Origin: Hymenopus coronatus
Lineage: Eukaryota; Arthropoda; Insecta; Mantodea; Hymenopodidae
Direction: 5' to 3'
Assembly (NCBI GenBank): GCA_030762935.1
Contig: CM060899.1
Span: 59,384,501-59,448,500 of the forward strand
DNA length: 64,000 nt
The translations under genes were made by a program, and so were the position numbers. Below the pieces are notes generated by a model that saw nothing but the letters and a program-made list of their open reading frames with translations, did no database searches and was not told the DNA's origin. Shown here piece after piece: positions 11,670 to 22,828 of the stretch; positions within the stretch are counted from its first letter, which is position 1; each line of letters opens with the position of its first letter.

Positions 11670-12033
11670 AAATTATGAGCACGTTAAAACGCACAATTTA
11701 TGTAATATGCATTCTTTTCGTGGAGTTGATCGTTTTTGAGTTATTTCTTGTGTTTAGTTTCAGCTTTAAAAATTGTATACTTTTCTCATACAGGAATTTG
11801 TTAACTCGTGCCCATACAAGCAAAGGAACTTCAGTCACATAGCAACCAGCTTTTGACTATCATTTTAACCTATGGTACTCCCTTATTACGCTTCTACATA
11901 CAAGGAAGCAAGACTACTCCTACTAATTTGTTCTCGATTAGCATGAAGTAAATAGAAGCATAGGCTTTATAACAATAATTTGTTGCAGAGATGTAGAGAA
12001 AGTCATGTGAATGGAACACATCAGATTTTTATT
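11670..12033 (+). repeat. REP-A outer half, plus orientation
   Basis: The segment runs from AAAATTATGAGCACGTTAAA to the standard end GTGAATGGAACACATCAGAT plus TTTTTA. The proximal half is missing. Confidence 0.88.
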
Positions 12034-12334
12034 ATTATTTTTTTAAACATTCTAATTCCAAGTGCATACCCTGATCCATATATCATGTTACACCACTGCT
12101 GGCATGCACTTAGTGCAGATATGGTGGGGAAACAGCAGGAAAGCCAGAAGGAAAATGTGAACGAAGAAAACAAAAGAGCTCTGCAGTTAACATAAGGCAT
12201 TATATTAAAAAATGTAACATTTGGTTTATTGTAGAGATCCATTCATAAATACTTAATTTTAATTTATGTTCAGTTTTTGCTGTAGAATTATCCTGAATGA
12301 ACAGTTTACTTAAATATATGTTTGTCTTTTGTAG

Positions 12335-12486
12335 GTTGCCAAATGGACACATTAATTTTGAGAAGTTCTGGCAGCTGGCTAAGCAGGTGACAGAGTTCAT
12401 TACATGGAAGCAAGTCACATGTCCTTTTGAGAAGAACAGCAAACTGATTGCGTTTCTTCAAGCCAGTCCTGTCCTTACAGAAAATG
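12335..12486 (+). CDS. Rasgef1: RASGEF1-family exon b (RasGEF catalytic domain)
   Basis: The exon follows TTTGTCTTTTGTAG and ends before GTAAGC. It enters with one base completing the Arg codon from the previous exon and leaves with one base (G) of an Ala codon. The translation includes LPNGHINFEKFWQLAKQVTE and then ITWKQVTCPFEKNSKLIAF, ending ASPVLTEN. The NGHINFEKFW.LAKQV.EF.TWKQV.CPFE run is characteristic of RASGEF1 rather than of SOS, RasGRF or RapGEF members, where the matching segment reads differently. This part of the fold forms the C-terminal helices of the catalytic domain. The surrounding introns carry REP-A copies, but the exon itself is free of repeats. Confidence 0.95.
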
Positions 12487-12529
12487 GTAAGCTTACTTTT
12501 TATGGAAAATAGATGTTAAATAGTTTTTC

Positions 12530-13556
12530 TTTCTTTATCACATATGTACAATTTACATAGCACATAGAGAAGATCGTACTCCACTCGAAAACTTGATACT
12601 GAGATTTCACTGGAAATAAATTTTATGAGGAACCCTGAATCCACACACACACACATATATATATATATACTTGAGGCACCCCAGGTGTTGACACGGATGA
12701 GCACCAGTGGAATGTGAGGGTGGGGAAAACCAGAGAAAAACGGCCCTGCGCCGCTTTCCACCACAAATCTCATACGCGGTTACTTGGGATCGAACCCAGA
12801 CCATCTAGGTGAGAGTCGAGTGGTCTAACCACTAGGCCATGGCGCAGCCGTGTGTGTGTGCACATGTCTGTGCACAGCATAACTCAAAAATGAAAAGTCA
12901 GTTAATACCAAACTTGATATTTATATTGAGTATCTTCCAAGGATGCGACACAAAGATTTTCAGGAAAATTTCCCCACATGCAATTGTCCTTTACATGAAA
13001 CATTATTCAAACATTTTTATCTTCTCAAAAACGGCTTTTGATTAAAATACCATAGTTTAAGACATTTTTTTTATAAACTAAATGTATCTTGAATTTTCTA
13101 TATTCTGGGAATGACTTCTAATAATAACTGGTAAACCATAAGCGATAGATCAAACCTTACTGCACAAAAAATGTAGATTCATTAAAACACTCTCTTTATA
13201 TCATACATTTTTTTGGTAGAGTTAACCATTCCTTGTTATTGGTTTCAATTTTAAACTAAAAAGTTTCCAAATGAGGAAGATACATTTCGTTTCATATCTC
13301 TTTTGTTTAAATCTTGTAAAGAGACCCAAATTTCAACGACAAATGCATAGCAACAGCTTTTAAAACTTCTGACTACCACTTTAGTCTAGTATATTCCCTT
13401 ATTTCCATTCTATGTATAGAAACCAAGTAATAAGAACATTTATGCTAATGTTTATCGTGATTAGCACAGTGTAGATAAAAGAATAATCTTTTGTAAGAAA
13501 AGTTTGTTTGCAGAACAGAGAGAAAATTATGTGAATGGGACACATCAGATTTTTCA
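12530..13556 (+). repeat. REP-A copy, plus, interrupted by S3 SINE
   Basis: The proximal end (12535-12655) carries the terminal palindrome and the CACTGGAAATAAATTTTATG block. It is interrupted within its microsatellite by (AC)/(AT) repeats and an S3 SINE, and resumes at 12850 with TGTGTGTGTGCACATGTCTG. The end GTGAATGGGACACATCAGAT is at about 13531-13551. It is a diverged, older copy. Confidence 0.8.
12672..12849 (-). mobile_element. S3 SINE nested in REP-A
   Basis: The tRNA-like head is on the minus strand at 12770-12849: a B box that reads TGGGTTCGATCCC, and a CCTAGTGGTTAGACCACTCG region typical of class II (Ser/Leu-like) tRNAs. The body shows the S3 block AAAGCGGCGCAGGGCCG and then GTGGGGAAAACC-type sequence read inverted. 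It ends next to (AT)n at 12655-12669. Confidence 0.8.
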
Positions 13557-14241
13557 TTGTGTACCTACCTATTCTTGAGGAAGCAGCAAAAACATGATGT
13601 AGCAAATTTAAAGAGAAAACAAAAGAAACAATACAAACAAAGGCTTCCAAAGCCAAGGTTATAACACTTGAAGTACCCAAAAACATTCCAATAACTTTTG
13701 GATAGTTTTTTTGTTGGAAGTTTGGGGTCTGTGTGGCATCGGATGCATTCGATCTGAAAACATTAATGGTGTCCTTGCTTGCGCCCATTGTCATTCAGAT
13801 CTGGTCACCCTTTGCATCTCTATTCTCATCCCTCCCTCCCTGGGGTTCACCTATTTTGCAAAGGGCCACCCCAATGCTGGATCCCACTCCATGTAGCCCT
13901 AGTCGCATAAGATCTTTTATACAAATGTTTAGTTTGATTGACATGATGTTGCTAGAAGAATAAGCTTTTGTAACACTAGTTGTTTGAAGAATGGTTAGAG
14001 AAAGTTGTTTTTTTAATGCTTCACACTGTATCCCTATTGAAATGAACAAAAGCCAAAATGATTTTGGAGACAATGCAGTATAATACATTTTTAAACATAG
14101 ACGACATTGTACCCTTTGTAAAAAGAATTGCTACTCATGTGTAAACTGACAAAAAGTAAATATACTGGCTGTGATTTTTTGTATAAATATATTTAGGGTA
14201 CACATAACCAGCTCAAGTGGTTTCTTTTCTGTGTTTTACAG

Positions 14242-14314
14242 CTTTGGCACTGGCATCCTTTGAGTGTGAACCACCAGAAAATAACCATGAAAAGGAACGT
14301 TACAAAGCTTTAAA
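14242..14314 (+). CDS. Rasgef1: RASGEF1-family exon c (end of RasGEF domain)
   Basis: A 73-bp exon between GTGTTTTACAG and GTAAGT. It completes an Ala codon started in the previous exon and ends with AA of a Lys codon. The translation is LALASFECEPPENNHEKERY followed by KALK. RASGEF1 proteins end their catalytic domain with a comparable A..LAS.E.E.PEN..EK.R...L run. This supports family assignment and exon order. Adding the final exon gives the C-terminus, so this exon encodes nearly the last residues of the protein. Confidence 0.93.
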
Positions 14315-14779
14315 GTAAGTATACAAAATTGCTTAAAGAAAGAAATAAAGCAAGGGGAATTACACATAAGAGAGGAGACAGAAAAATTTTAGTTTACTTT
14401 TATTAAAGTTAGTTTATTTTTGTTTTGTTTTCTGCTGTGATTGACATCGTTAGTGATCTCAGCAATATAAATACAACATATGAAACATATTGTTATCATT
14501 CATATGCCTTAGAAAAATATATAAATATTTCAACCTTTATCCATCATGACTACATTATTAACACATGTAGTTATGTACACAGTTCCTTTGAAACAGGTCA
14601 TGAAGAAAACACTTTCCTGCAGTTCGTGTACAATATTTTTCTTTATATTATATCAAAATATTTTATATGTTAGACATGGGTGCAGTCATATGTTTCATAT
14701 GCTCATTGCAGTGCCAACAGTTAAGTTATTGATTAAACAGTTGATAGGAATACCAAAAGTATCATGGAGGTATTTCAAA

Positions 14780-15766
14780 CAGTGGTGCCCAACCTACAGT
14801 GGAAGAGGAGCGGGCAGATTTACCTCCAGCCCTTTGTTTGGTAGCAACAGGCCAAAACCGTTTTTTCTATGACATTGATTTCTATCAGTGGTGGGGGCTT
14901 CAGCAACGTTAATGTTATATGGGATGGTATAAACATTAAAAAAACCTTCTTGATCACCATTCTTGTTAATGACTTGGTTGGCACTGTTAACCAGTTCATC
15001 AATGTTTGCCAACAGGGATGAACAACAAAGTTTTAAAAGGCAGACTAAGTGATTCTGTCCTCCCTTCTCCCTGGTACAATATTTGCTTTGTATTTGATTC
15101 CTTTTTGAGAACATCTATTCACAAAAAATTAAATCAAGTTTTATTTATGGCTGCTCTTTCACTGTTGTGGTTCTCAGCATCCTATTCTATACTCGGCATG
15201 AAAAACCACTTAATTTTGCTCAGAGTCCTCTTTATCTGTTTACAAATATATGTAGAACCAAATATTGATATATGCTTTCCAGCAAAATTTTGCAATTTGG
15301 GAAATTTTTCATTGGGAACAGATTTAAATGCATATCACTTTTGGCTGTTGAAGTTTGCAAAGCAACTAGTTCCATTTGAAGTACGTGGGGAGCATCTTTC
15401 AGGCAAAATTAATTCAAATCAAATGATGTTACCCATTGCATACCTAATAAAAATGTTTGCCATAATCAGAATTATGGTATTTTTCAAAGTGTTATTTAAA
15501 TTTGCATCAGGAACCCCAAGATCAGATGCTTACAAATAAGGCATTTCACATTTAAAAAAATAAATATTCTTCCCCCCATTCTTTCTGGAAAAGATATATT
15601 TATTTTGCTTGAAACCTGCCATTGTGTCGAGAGTCAAACCGAGTTAAACGCTACTGGAGGTTGACAGGGAAATGCTTCCTGCCTGGCCTTGCACAAAATG
15701 AAGGAGGTGGAGTAACATGACTAGGTGATACAATTAGCTCATAAGAGCTGAGGTTGGGCACCCTAG
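14780..15766. mobile_element. hAT-like non-autonomous DNA transposon
   Basis: The left end CAGTGGTGCCCAACCT is a classic hAT-type terminus. The inverted right end at 15751-15766 reads CTAGGGTGCCCAACCT, 13 of 16 identical. The 8 bp before the left end (ATTTCAAA) reappear with one change (GTTTCAAA) at about 15775-15782, some bases beyond the assigned right end. The right terminus is therefore uncertain by about 8 bp, and it also has a duplicated TAGCTCATAAG on both sides. No transposase domain is visible inside, and it carries a nested S1 fragment. Confidence 0.6.
15138..15240 (-). mobile_element. S1 SINE 3' fragment nested in hAT-like element
   Basis: Inverted S1 sequence is visible as ATTTATGGCTGCTCTTTCAC, GTTCTCAGCATCCTATTCTA and TTAATTTTGCTCAGAGTCCT. 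It accounts for the middle of a 177-residue open frame at 15006-15539, which I therefore do not treat as a gene. Confidence 0.75.
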
Positions 15767-16389
15767 CTCATAAGGTTTCAAAGCAAATATTACACTAATA
15801 TGAGGAAGCAGTAAAGTAATATTCAAATTTTAAAATTGATACAGAAATGTGAAATAATGCAATACAGAAGTAAAATACGCATGAAAAGTTATTCTTGTAG
15901 TGGAATTATAATCATGTATTCATATGTTGGTGTTGGAGTGAAGAAAATAACTGAACTTGAGCAGAGAGATTGAATTTGACATACTGGTTTGGAGAGAGAC
16001 CAACGTGAAATTCCAGATAATATGAAACAAAGGAATATACTGTGCAATTGTACATGCAAAAATTAAATAAACAAAATCATAAAAAGTGTTTATTTCTTTA
16101 GCTTTACTTTAAGAGCACTCATGTTCGAAAACAACCTTTTTTACTCAAATAATTTTAAGATTAGATTGAAGGATTTGCTATTCAAAGGGGAAGAGTGCAA
16201 TGCAGGTTGAAAGACATATAGATGCCATCTTTTAAAACAATCTCAATGCTTGCTGAGTTTGCAAATGTATTGCTGCATAATTGCATTACAGGTGTATCAG
16301 ATGTATTTAATAAAATACTTTTTTTTTATATTTTCAACAAAATATTTCATGAAAGCAATTTAAATACACTTAACTTAAAATGAAACAAC

Positions 16390-16612
16390 AAAATAAAATA
16401 ACATTTAAGCTTAAATGTGTGTAGGTATGTGTGTGTGTCCCTCTCTCTCTCTCACTCTCTCTCTGTCTCATGACCTTCATCTAAAAGCCTCTTTTTGAAT
16501 TCAGGTGTCCTAAAAATTTATTTTTGGCAAACTTTCAATATAAGATTTTGGGATTGAATATACTAATTTCTTTACCTACTATATGTGTGGTAGAGAAAGA
16601 GTAAAGTGGTGT
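16390..16612 (-). repeat. Highly diverged REP-A fragment with (CT)n
   Basis: AATATAAGATTTTGGGATTG and TGTGTGGTAGAGAAAGAG resemble the REP-A end, and a GT/CT-rich tract at 16420-16465 sits where the family microsatellite lies. It is much more diverged than copies outside 13.6-35.7 kb. Confidence 0.5.
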
Positions 16613-17220
16613 ATTTATTGGTCTTAACATATTTTACATTTTGAGACGCATATATCCCACAGGTCAGATATGCTAATTTTATGCACTGTGGTTTGAGTTT
16701 CATTTTATATTAGTCACACTGAACTTTAAAAGTTTAAGATATTTGATAATTGGAAAAAAGAAACAAGGAAATCAACAACAAAAAGCAACAAAAAAAAGCT
16801 TAAGAAGTTGAAAAAAGAAAAAGAAAATAAACTTATTCACATACCCATGCTATTGTTTGCAAACCAAACTTTATGTGCACCCCTAAGGCACTAACCTCTT
16901 AAATGCTATTCTGATCTGTATCGTTTACCAGTACCTTCCCCCTCACTTTTTCCAACCAGCAATGTTTGACTAACTTGTAACCCTCTCCTTGAGTTAGTGA
17001 AGGAATCTGACAGCTACTTTCTCCTCAGCTCTTCCGTCTTAGTACACTGCACTAGTGTATGAATCCAAGTTTCTTTCTCTCTACACCAGGGACAGATTCT
17101 TAAGCCATCTTTGTTAATAAATGTTATTACTTGTTAGGTAAAGAGAGTATTAAATCAGTATTTAGACTATTAAAAATGCATATTTGTAGCTTTTATCTAA
17201 TGTGTGTAATTTTTTTACAG

Positions 17221-17239
17221 GGCTGAGCTGAATTCCTGA
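17221..17239 (+). CDS. Rasgef1: RASGEF1-family terminal coding segment
   Basis: After TTTTTTTACAG the sequence completes the Lys codon and reads A-E-L-N-S followed by TGA at 17237-17239. The preceding three exons join to this segment in one continuous frame (67 + 51 + 24 + 5 residues, counting split codons once), giving about 147 residues of the catalytic-domain C-terminus. The protein thus ends only about 30 residues after the last recognisable domain block, as in other RASGEF1 proteins, where the C-terminal extension is short. The exon is small in coding terms and is mostly 3' UTR. Confidence 0.88.
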
Positions 17240-18707
17240 ACAAGCACCAACACCTCTCATCACTGAATAACAGAAGATATATGCAGACAGATTAAACTGA
17301 AAACTGCCAGCTGGAGTGCCAAGTCTTCAGAAATATTCACTGTACAATAGTCATTACTTAAGGATGTGAAAGAAGAGATTGGGCGATAATACTCATCACA
17401 TGCATTATTGTATATTTTTACACCTACTTACACAGAATCATTCGATAAGTCATTTCATAATGAAGTCTTGTATGGTAGTGTAGTCGAGAGGAGATTTGAT
17501 TTGTAATTTAAAAAATAGCAGGATGTAATTGAAAAGCCATTTTTTTTTTTTTTTTGACTGCCGCTTTTTTATTTATTACTGATTTTAATACTTTTAAAAT
17601 GCTGAGTTTTATAAGTTTTTATTTTTACTGCTAAAATTCATTTGAATTTTATAAATATTGGCAGGTTGCATTTATTTTAGAAACCCAATTGAAGCATTAT
17701 TATGGTTATTATAAATGTTCTGTGCCTTCGTCCTTGTGAAGTTTAGGTGTGCCTACGTGTCTGTCACAATATCTGTGTATTATGGAGCAGGACTATGCAG
17801 TAATGTTGTGCTCAAATTGGTAGCTGACGTCCCACAAGACAGACTGGTGAAGGTTTTTATATCAGCACATGTTCCTCAATGCTTTTTCTTTCTATCGCAG
17901 AAAGGAAAATTGTTATAAAGAGTTCTCCGCCACAGGAACATCTATAATTTGATTGGTGTTAATGCACTGATGAAAATGCTTTTCATTTTTAATCAATTTT
18001 AAAGATGAACTTTGGCACATGAGGCCTGAGAGAGGCCTGGCAGAAGAAGCTGCACTCTGTGTTTTATATGTGAATGCATTCTGTACTTAAATATTGTTAG
18101 CAATGTCCTATAGAGCATAAAAGAGTTTTTATTAGCTGCACTGGGAGCACGTTCCTGCATCTAATTCTAAACACAATTGCTGCAGTAGCTATATCTCTGT
18201 TTATATTATATAAAATTAAATAGAGAAAATAATCTTTCCGGTCAGGGGAAGACCTCGTAAGTTTTATTTTAATGCTAGAATTAATCTTCCACCTGGTGGA
18301 CCAAATATGTAATAGCTTGTATATGTAATATGCACTGCAGACTATACACTAAATGGGCATCTGTCGATTCAGTTCCTTTTTACTTTCTCTATGTGTATAC
18401 TTTTTATTTTATTTTTTTTCTAAATCAGGGCATGCATTCCTAATGTTTATTTATTTCTTATATTGCAATACAACCATTATTCCATTATTTTACAGATAAT
18501 TGTCATTATAAATGACACTATACTAACTAATATTAAACTATAATTTCCAAAATTTATATTAGTAATCATTTAAATAAAAGTTTTTTTTTGTTTTTGTTTT
18601 TTTAATCTTTATAATATACTTGATCTCACTTTTAATTAACTTTCTAATATTTCTATTATTTCATATTACAATAAACACTCCTCCCACTTTTATTAATTAA
18701 TATTATT
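17240..18707 (+). other. Probable RASGEF1 3' UTR (proximal part)
   Basis: Non-coding AT-rich sequence follows the stop directly, without repeat insertions until 18.7 kb. The first canonical AATAAA downstream is at 18573-18578, within a T-rich and A-rich context, so one plausible transcript end lies near 18.6 kb. A poly-T run is at 17541-17556. The true polyadenylation site cannot be fixed from sequence alone. Confidence 0.5.
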
Positions 18708-18847
18708 TTTTTCTCTACATATACTACATATATAGTTTGTAGAGGAGTTATTGTATTCCACCCAAAAATTTGATTTCGAGATTTCACTAGAAATATACAT
18801 TTTGAGGTTCCCTGAATCCAAAAATAAGCTTTTTAGAAAAAGTTGCA
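18708..18847 (+). repeat. REP-A proximal fragment, plus, diverged
   Basis: TTTTTTTCTCTACATATACT, then CCACCCAAAAATTTGATTTC and TTCCCTGAATCCAAAAA follow the order of the REP-A proximal end. It stops before the microsatellite. Confidence 0.7.
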
Positions 18848-19225
18848 GTGATACTTTTCTGGTTCTGCCATCAATGGGGATGCGATGAACTTCTTTATAT
18901 AACTTTGTAGTTCTCTGCAGGCAAAACAGCTGCTGTTGCACTTCTAATGCAATAATGGTGCTTGTGAAAAAGTTCACCATATATACAATAGCCAAGACCA
19001 TAAGCCAGGGCTTTTCCTTCTTGCTGCAGGGCAGAATAGATCAAATTTCTGTATGTGTTGATCCATCTCTCTTAGTATTGACATATGATCTGAAAAAAAA
19101 AAACAGTATAATTGTCTTGGTTTTAGCACCGTAAAAAGTGTCCCAGCTAAATTGATAAAAATCCCAGATTTACAGAATATATGATATGATACAAGTGTTT
19201 ATTAGCCTTTTTTTTTTTTTTTTTC
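18848..19225. other. Unclassified sequence
   Basis: No repeat boundary or coding region is recognised. A T-run at 19209-19223 abuts the S3 SINE and is probably its tail, read inverted. Confidence 0.4.
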
Positions 19226-19448
19226 ATAGTGTTTAACACCCACTTGTACTACTTGTGGCACTACAGGCAATGACACTAATAACACATGGAGCACTAATGG
19301 AATGCGAAGGTGGGGGAAAACTGAACCCAGAGAAAACCTGCCCCTGTGCCACTTTGTCCACCACAAATCTCACATGTGTCGCTTGGGATCAAACCCGGGC
19401 CGTCTAAGTGAGAGGTAAGTGGTCTAACCACTCGGCCACGGCGCGGCC
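19226..19448 (-). mobile_element. S3 SINE
   Basis: On the minus strand the head begins GCCGTGGCCGAGTGGTTAGA and carries a GGTTTGATCCC B box. The body contains CACAAATCTCACATGTGTCG in inverted form and the block GTGCCACAAGTAGTACAAGT, then an A-rich tail corresponding to the T-run at 19209-19223. It is a full-length-looking copy and the best reference for S3 in this window. Confidence 0.85.
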
Positions 19449-19660
19449 TGTGTAGTATGGTGGTAGCGGGCCTGCCTCCTATTCAAAGGTCGCGAGTTTG
19501 AATCTTGGTAAGGGTGAGTTACCCATATAAGAATTTTTCAAGGGTTTCCCCTTATCCTCTGTGGATTCCAGGCTTATTTGAGCTTAATTTCACTTATTTC
19601 ATTCATTCAAGACCTAATATGACTATTTAGGTTAAAGGACACTAAACTAAAAGAAAAGTT
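19449..19660 (+). mobile_element. S2-type SINE, head to head with S3
   Basis: A tRNA-like head TATGGTGGTAGCGGGCCTGC with a B-box-like GCGAGTTTGAATCTTGG is followed by GGTGAGTTACCCATATAAG and GGGTTTCCCCTTATCC. These are the S2 blocks in plus orientation. Its start directly touches the start of the S3 copy, so two pol III-type heads diverge from about 19448. Confidence 0.7.
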
Positions 19661-21357
19661 ACTAAGCATCTGAAAAATCACTTTCTCTGAATGCATTGTC
19701 TAGTCCATATTTGTTTTGGTTTACTTTCTCTCATTTTTAAAGGCCATTAATAACATGGCCATTAGAGGTGCCAGGTTTTCTAACTGAAAATAAGGGAGAT
19801 TTCAGGAATGTTTTTCCCGACATCTTGATATGGCCTAACAGTTCATTACGGCCATCGCCTTCCATGATTTTACGTGCTCTATAGAACCACAACAAATAAA
19901 AATGTGTTCCTCTCTTCAATTCAAAGACGCAAGTGAATCAAACATGCGCTATCATTGCTACCAACAGGTAATTAAAATTCTGCTGCCAAGATTGGGGAAA
20001 AGGAACTACCATTTCAATAAAATTGAATATTTCAAATATACTTCTAAAGCTTAGAATTCATGACAGTGTATGAAATACGGGAAAAATAATCTAAAATATG
20101 GTAGCCAGAAGATAATAAAATATGGCTGAAATACAGGAGATCTGGCAATCTTTGGAAGCAGTCTAAGCCCTAGGCCATGGTGCTACAACAAGTTTATACA
20201 CTTTAAAATTATATAGGGATTTCTCTTCTCACATATAAATAAATTTTAATAATTACTCTTTATTTTTCACTTCAAGTTTGAACATAGACATGCAGACTAC
20301 TGCTTTCAAGTACTTACCTTCCTTTTTGAAAGACAATTATATAAGGCATTAAAAGTTGTTAGCAGTGTCAATTTTTCTGTTATTTTAGTAAGGCAGCCAT
20401 TATATTTGCAGCTATTAATTATGCTGGATGCCCTTTTTGTATGAACTTTGCAAAATCAATTGAATTTTATAAATGCCAATTTTTAATCCAAGTGCATGTC
20501 AAATAATAATTTAAATAATAAACAACTTTCATGGTTATCCCATGTTCTCCTGACTGGAAAGAACCAAAACACTGTGTTTTGATGATTTGTATCAATGTCG
20601 TGGTGCTCATGTTTGTGATTATTTTAATTTTGTCACATATTTCTGCAAAATATTGTTTAAACAGAAGGGATTTCCATAGTAAATTTAGACAAATAATTAC
20701 AATAGGATGCTAATATTTTTTGTAGAATGTTCAAAGTGACCAAAAGATATATCTTCCCAAATATGCTTGCTCTTTGAGCTAGAAAAAAAAGGTACTTAAC
20801 CATTATCACATTCAAATTGCAGTAGAGATCATTTGCAAACAAACTATTGATTTTCATGATAAATTATATATCATATAAGTACTATAAATTTACTTGAGCT
20901 TGTATAAAAATTAGTTTGATCACAAGAGCAAAAATAATATATCATGTGTCACACATTTTGTATGCAGTGAAATCCCTAAAAATATTCATTAAACAGCTGT
21001 AATTTTATTTTATAAAAATGCTTTTAATATAATTCTTTGTGTCTGTGTAAGATTTATTCAGTAAAATTTGGTAACTTGTTTATTACAAGAAATTAAGGAC
21101 AGCATGAGAAATTCCAAATTATATTATTAACAAAATAGTTGCTACAGAATGAAAAGTTGAGCATATAAATACCCATCATTTTCTTTCCTCATAATAAATA
21201 TTTGACTTTTCGTTACTCTTTGAAAATTTTTATACATTTAATACCCAAACAACCATTGTTTATATGGGAAGTTGTTTATTAAATTTTATTGTTTCAAATA
21301 TGATTCTAATGCTTTTAATGAAAATGCAGTGTTTAAGATATTCTTATACCTGAGAAA

Positions 21358-21426
<69 letters not shown>

Positions 21427-22594
21427 TTTTTTTTCCATACTTTGTTTTTGCAGAAGCTTATAATAGACACTAGCAAAATATGAAGATAATGATTCATGTT
21501 CAAAATATGAAAAAATTTAGAAAAATTCCAAAATAATATGAAATTATATTTTTAGGACCAAAACATCATATGCTTTAAGGATTTGGAGCTGGCTTACTTC
21601 ATTTGTTTAAAAAATAAGCTTTGTAACTTATATCCATTTTAATAATAAAGTAACAAATGAAATTCAAAGAAATGAATTGGAGTTAATAGATTTTAATCAC
21701 TATGAAACCCTCAAACTTAGAGAAAAAAAAGGTTTTTGTTTACTTTGTCCTTAATACTAATTACATATGACACTACAAGCATTGATTCATGAAAATAAAA
21801 GCTCTTAAAGAATAGAAAGCACTTAATTTCACATGTGGTGCCACATAGAAATGAAATGAAAATGCCCATTTTCTTAACGTTACTTGACTTCTTGGAAAGG
21901 ATGGGGCAAGTTTTTCCACTTATATTTCCTGAAAAAGTGGCTTTGGTTTTGCAAATGTGTTTCACAGAAAGCCTGGTTCATTGCCAATGGTAATTATTTT
22001 AAAAATAAAAATAATGAATCTTAGAAAATATAAAAAAAGATGACAATTGTCATAAAAATTAGTATTTTTACTAAAATTTTATGAAATACAAGATGTGTTA
22101 TTACATGTACTGAACTCTACACACTTCAAAGTATATAAATATTTATTCCCATAATGCTTAATGTTTTTTTTAGAATATAAAATGTTATATTTTATTTTTC
22201 TCTACTCTTAACTAAATTGATTTGTAATGTTTTCATATCTTGAAACTATTTCTAGCTACATATTCATTATGATTAATGCAGCACAGTTAACAAAGAATCA
22301 CTGTTAGTTAATAGTTTTTGCCATACAAGATAGAGCCAGATTGAAAAATGGAGACATGTCCCGGCTATAGCATTGAATTTTGTAATCTCAGTCTACCTAT
22401 CCAGAAGAATCACTGCTTATGTGAATAGTAAGTTATATACAATAATTGCAATTTGATGTGTAGGGAAGGTTATGCGGCTTTTAAACCCAGAGTTCTCTAC
22501 AAAATTATGTTGTCCAGAACTAATGTGTCCATTGTTCAGAAAACAGCACATATTTTCTCAGATATTTGATCACCATCAACATGACACCTTCTTT
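19661..22594. other. AT-rich, mostly unclassified; possible distal 3' UTR
   Basis: No coding region is supported. It contains scattered AATAAA signals (for example 20016, 20517), a (TA)n tract at 21363-21422 and no clear transposon ends. It could be distal 3' UTR or intergenic. Confidence 0.4.
21363..21423. repeat. (TA)n microsatellite
   Basis: About 30 TA units, uninterrupted, flanked by TATTAA and CACTTTTTTTT. Confidence 0.95.
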
Positions 22595-22828
22595 TTTTTT
22601 ATTGTAATAGTCTTTAATGCCCGCTTTTACTACATATGGCACTGCAGGCAATGACACTGACGATACATGGAATGAAGATGGCACCAGTGAAATGCAATGG
22701 CAGGGGAACCCAGAGAAAGCCTGCCCCTGTGCCACTTTGTCCACCACAAATCCCAAATGCCAGGGTACAAACCCAGGTTACCTTGGTGAGAGGTGAGTGG
22801 TTTAACCACTCGGCCATTCACAGCCACA
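22595..22828 (-). mobile_element. S3 SINE
   Basis: The minus-strand head at 22765-22825 includes GGCCGAGTGGTTAAACCACT and a GGGTTTGTACCC B-box relative. The body carries the ATTTGTGGTGGACAAAGTGG and AGTGCCATATGTAGTAAAAG blocks, ending in an A-rich tail (T-run at 22591-22600). It is diverged from the 19.2-kb copy. Confidence 0.8.

Larger units (their letters stand above)
4338..12334 (+). other. RASGEF1 intron, 8.0 kb, filled with repeats
   Basis: The intron is bounded by GTGAGT at 4338 and TTTTGTAG at 12334. The flanking exons join in phase (AG|G, Arg). It contains a LINE tail, a piggyBac-like short element, the recombinase-like fragment and six or more REP-A pieces in both orientations. I find no additional RASGEF1 coding segment within it. 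Confidence 0.85.
12487..14241 (+). other. RASGEF1 intron, 1.75 kb
   Basis: Bounded by GTAAGC and TGTGTTTTACAG. It holds a REP-A copy with a nested S3 SINE (12530-13556) and about 690 bp of unclassified AT-rich sequence (13557-14241). Confidence 0.85.
14315..17220 (+). other. RASGEF1 last intron, 2.9 kb
   Basis: Bounded by GTAAGT at 14315 and AATTTTTTTACAG at 17220, with AA|G restoring Lys. It contains a hAT-like element (14780-15766), a diverged REP-A fragment near 16.4-16.6 kb and unclassified AT-rich sequence (14315-14779, 15767-16389, 16613-17220). Confidence 0.85.

Noticed and set aside
12770..12849. Free-standing tRNA genes
   Set aside because: All tRNA-like heads (here, 19380-19508, 32460-32500, 34441-34490 and others) are followed by SINE bodies and lack good acceptor stems.
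13399..13794. A 131-codon minus-strand frame
   Set aside because: Half of it is REP-A read backwards, and the rest shows no recognisable domain.
15006..15539. A 177-codon open frame, the longest in the window
   Set aside because: Its middle is an inverted S1 SINE fragment inside a hAT-like element, and the translation resembles no protein family. Open by chance.
17715..17918. A 67-codon frame after the RASGEF1 stop
   Set aside because: It lies in the expected 3' UTR, has no splice sites in frame and no family resemblance.
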